DNA from: Ignavibacteriales bacterium
GTDB lineage: Bacteria; Bacteroidota; Ignavibacteria; Ignavibacteriales; Ignavibacteriaceae
NCBI GenBank assembly: GCA_003538625.1
Contig: DPRR01000025.1
Span: 168,411 to 232,410, forward strand
Length of the DNA: 64,000 nt
Reading direction: 5' to 3'
Positions 61,629 through 64,000 of the stretch are shown in pieces. The notes under the pieces are model-generated. The model was not told where the DNA came from and ran no database searches. It saw only the letters and a program-made list of their open reading frames with translations. The position numbers and the translations under genes are program-made. Each line of letters starts with the position of its first letter. Within the stretch, counting starts at the first letter, position 1.

Positions 61629-63512
61629 TTAAATGTGATGCGATGATTCAGTACTTATACAGGCAATAGCCATTGGTTTTCCTGCATCATCAGTAATTAA
61701 AGACGTAGAAAGATGTGCTAAAAACTCCTCTCCGTTTTTTCTTTTGTATATAATTTCACCTGTCCAGCCGCCTGCTAAAGTTTCAGGAAATAATTTTTTG
61801 ATTATTGCAGGGTTATTTTTATCTGAACGTATAAAAGAGATTGGTTTGCCAATTATCTCTTTTTCGGAATATCCATAAATGCGGATAAAAGATTTATTTA
61901 TAAAAATTATTTTTTCCCGTAAGTCAGTTATGCAGATACATTCAGATACACTTTTTAGAGCATGAGCAAGAATAATAATTTTCTCTTCAGTCATTTTCCG
62001 TTCAGTAATATCAGTTATAAATCCTTCAATGCAAACTACATTATTTTGATTATCATAAATGGCGCGTCCTTTTTCCCAAACCCATTTTTCGATTCCCTGA
62101 CACGTAAAAATTCTGTAAAGTAACGTAAATGATTCATGATTATTTACTGCGTTTTGTACAGTTTCAAAAACCAAAAGCTGATCTTCTCTATTAATAAGAT
62201 TTGCATAGCTCACTACTCTATCGTTTAATAATTCATCTTTTCTATAACCGGTTAGTTGATAACACCCATCATTAACAAATTCCATAGTCCAATTAATATT
62301 ATTTGCACATCTATACGCCATTCCGGGCAGATTGCTCATCAGAGTAGAAAGCTCTCGCTTTTGTTCAGATATAATTTTTTCTGATTGTTTTCTTTCAGTA
62401 ATATCTCTAAAGATTGCCTGCAAATAAACTTTATCCTCAAATACCACCCGCTTTAAACTAACTTCTCCGTCAAAATAAGAACCATCAAATCTGGTATGCT
62501 GCCATTCATAAAATTGTGGAGTACCGTCAATCGCTGAATTAATTTTCTCCTGAATTTTGGTTCTCGAAGTTATTCCGTCCGGCTGCAAATCCGGCGAAAT
62601 CTGATGTAGTTTTTTACCGACAATTGCATTTTTTGTTGTTTTAAATATTTCGACTGCTTTTTCATTGCAATCAATGATGACATTATTCTCAATTAAAAAA
62701 ATAGCATCATTAGCTGATTCAAAAAGAGTCTTGAATTTTAATTCGCTTTGTTTAAGAGAGTTCAATGCATTCTGTTTCTCAGTGATATCCGTGAAGAATA
62801 CAGCTATCGTATATTCAGATAATTTTATTACTGAAAATTCATAGATCCCTTTAAAATGCACATCTTCGTAATCTAAACTTTGGTTTAGCAATGGCTTTCC
62901 GGTTCTTATCACTCCGATAAATTTATCAATCATTTTTTGCTTGAGTAAAGAAGGAAATATATCCTGAATTTTTTTGGAAATTAATGCATACATATCTATC
63001 TGAAGAATTTTTATCGCAGATTCGTTCGTACTGATCAAAATTAAATCACCATTTTCATCAAGTCTGTAAACAAGCACTCCGAGAGGTGTAGCGTCTAGCA
63101 TATTCTGCAAACTTTTTGAAAGATTTTTAGCATTTGCTTCGGCATTTTTTTGAAAAGTTATATTATCAAATACGAAGAATATTTTTCTTACTGGTGAATC
63201 ACTATCAAGTGTATAAATAGTTTCCCTGACCCAAAACTCCTGATTATTTTTTCGCAGCATTTTCATTTCGTGGGAAGATTGCTTACTTGGGTTTAAAAGG
63301 ATGTACTGAATGTGTTTTTCGATTCGTGCTGATTCTTGCGGAATAAATAAAGTTGAGATATGTTTATTTATTAATTCATTTAGCTCATAATTTAATTCTT
63401 TGGCACCATTTTTATTGATAGCAAGTATCCGACCTTCTAAATCAGTAGTGATATTGATTAAAGGATGATTTTCATAAAGTAATCGATACTTGTCAAAATT
63501 TTCATTATCCAT
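61629..63512 (-). CDS. Protein of five PAS domains, no output domain
   Basis: 627 residues, soluble. Five PAS/PAS-PAC units at about 10-120, 135-245, 255-375, 385-505 and 515-625; several carry the PAC-like pattern 'FxDITExK' (VFFTDITEKQNA, AIFRDITERKQSE, GFITDITERKMTE). No kinase, GGDEF, EAL or HTH domain follows; the last PAS runs to the C terminus (CISTESSHHI) and the stop is 10 nt from the aldehyde dehydrogenase end. Relatives usually end in a histidine kinase. It may be an adaptor or a truncated kinase. No flavin Cys (LOV) or heme motif stands out. Confidence 0.8.
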   Translation of the reverse strand: MDNENFDKYRLLYENHPLINITTDLEGRILAINKNGAKELNYELNELINKHISTLFIPQESARIEKHIQYILLNPSKQSSHEMKMLRKNNQEFWVRETIYTLDSDSPVRKIFFVFDNITFQKNAEANAKNLSKSLQNMLDATPLGVLVYRLDENGDLILISTNESAIKILQIDMYALISKKIQDIFPSLLKQKMIDKFIGVIRTGKPLLNQSLDYEDVHFKGIYEFSVIKLSEYTIAVFFTDITEKQNALNSLKQSELKFKTLFESANDAIFLIENNVIIDCNEKAVEIFKTTKNAIVGKKLHQISPDLQPDGITSRTKIQEKINSAIDGTPQFYEWQHTRFDGSYFDGEVSLKRVVFEDKVYLQAIFRDITERKQSEKIISEQKRELSTLMSNLPGMAYRCANNINWTMEFVNDGCYQLTGYRKDELLNDRVVSYANLINREDQLLVFETVQNAVNNHESFTLLYRIFTCQGIEKWVWEKGRAIYDNQNNVVCIEGFITDITERKMTEEKIIILAHALKSVSECICITDLREKIIFINKSFIRIYGYSEKEIIGKPISFIRSDKNNPAIIKKLFPETLAGGWTGEIIYKRKNGEEFLAHLSTSLITDDAGKPMAIACISTESSHHI

Positions 63513-63775
63513 TTTAATTCAATTTTTTCATCTATTCAAACCTTTATCATTTTCTTAAAGTAAATATTATAAATATTTGATTTAATAATTAACCTTTCCT
63601 TTAAATAAAGTTAACAATTATCATTACAAGTTATTAAGATAATTTTTAATGTGTGCTATTATTTATAAACTTTAACTTTTGTACCTGCTGCCGAATTAAG
63701 AAAAGTAAGAGGATATTTAGATTGGTTAAATTTTGCTTCAGGCTTATCTTTACATAATAAAAATTCAATTTACTT

Positions 63776-64000
63776 TTGAAAAACTATAAGCTAATAATTC
63801 AATACGTCGGATCAGATTATTCAGGGTGGCAAATTCAAAAAAACTCTGCATCCATTCAGGCAAAAATTACTGATGCTATTGAAATATTATTAAAGGAGAG
63901 AGTTAATTTAATTGGTTCGGGTAGAACGGATTCAGGTGTTCATGCAATTGGACAAGTTGCCAACTTTAGAACCGAAAATGAGATTGATATTTACAGATTC
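63776..64000 (+). CDS. truA: tRNA pseudouridine synthase TruA, 3' end beyond window
   Basis: 75 codons reach the edge. TruA makes pseudouridine at positions 38-40 of the tRNA anticodon arm. LIIQYVGSDYSGWQIQ begins the protein; GSGRTDSGVHAIGQVANF holds the catalytic Asp. Full length would be about 245-260 residues. TTG start with no strong ribosome binding site; no ATG is nearby in frame. 263 bp of AT-rich DNA without visible genes lies between it and the PAS gene. Confidence 0.9.
   Translation, partial: MKNYKLIIQYVGSDYSGWQIQKNSASIQAKITDAIEILLKERVNLIGSGRTDSGVHAIGQVANFRTENEIDIYRF

Overview
The window is about 34% GC bacterial chromosome, densely packed, and most likely from Ignavibacteria/Ignavibacteriales in the Chlorobi-Bacteroidetes group. 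Three secreted proteins end in a type A type IX secretion (T9SS) sorting domain with an NPFNP motif and a terminal KKM or RKM motif. A fourth cargo gene has a broken sorting domain. Other supporting traits are menaquinone biosynthesis (menG), a PorZ-like propeller, frequent TTG starts and palindromic REP-like intergenic repeats. I see no rRNA or tRNA gene, CRISPR array, prophage or transposase.

Layout. 1-9.9 kb, mostly minus strand: menG (cut by the window edge), a PAP2/Aur1-like phosphatase, rsmA, an ABC-F ATPase, a PorZ-like propeller protein, ribH, a PHP phosphoesterase and a Crp/Fnr regulator; a ROK sugar kinase lies on plus. 10-17.7 kb: a PpiD/SurA-type foldase, aroK-aroB, nadA, a membrane histidine kinase and purA. 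17.7-28.2 kb: a signalling island with a lone STAS protein, an ECF sigma factor and its membrane anti-sigma factor, then an Rsb-type run of PP2C/SpoIIE phosphatase, STAS antagonist, RsbW-like kinase and two more PP2C phosphatases, the last with a PDZ plus multi-TM ComP-like sensor head. A small lipoprotein follows. 28.2-35.4 kb, minus: secD-secF, the nucleoside salvage operon cdd-tdk-nupC-punA and an HTH protein. 35.4-36.2 kb: a 21-bp tandem repeat array and a cluster of REP-like palindromes. 36.2-49.8 kb: an accessory surface region with T9SS cargo, a lipoprotein propeller, a frameshifted cargo gene, and a glycosyltransferase/methyltransferase pair whose methyltransferase carries an in-frame REP-derived insert. 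49.9-64 kb: a UvrD-like helicase, a TM-anchored hypothetical and floA on minus; clpC, a pterin dehydratase, a TPR protein, pyrE, an M64 peptidase, a fourth PP2C phosphatase and an aldehyde dehydrogenase on plus; a PAS-only protein on minus; and the start of truA at the right edge.

Working together. The four PP2C phosphatases, two STAS proteins and one RsbW-like kinase suggest a partner-switching network with several sensory inputs feeding few antagonists. Its final target is not identifiable here. SecDF and the PpiD-like foldase serve export of the many Sec-dependent T9SS substrates, and the PorZ-like protein may belong to T9SS itself. The salvage operon imports and breaks down nucleosides, complementing purA and pyrE.

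The most unusual items are the REP-derived peptide inside a methyltransferase, the cargo gene that lost its NPFNP motif by frameshift/deletion, the heptad-coding 21-bp minisatellite upstream of an HTH gene, the two-hairpin REP doublet present twice, and the ComP-like sensor/PP2C fusion. Product names rest on motifs read by eye; no database search was run.
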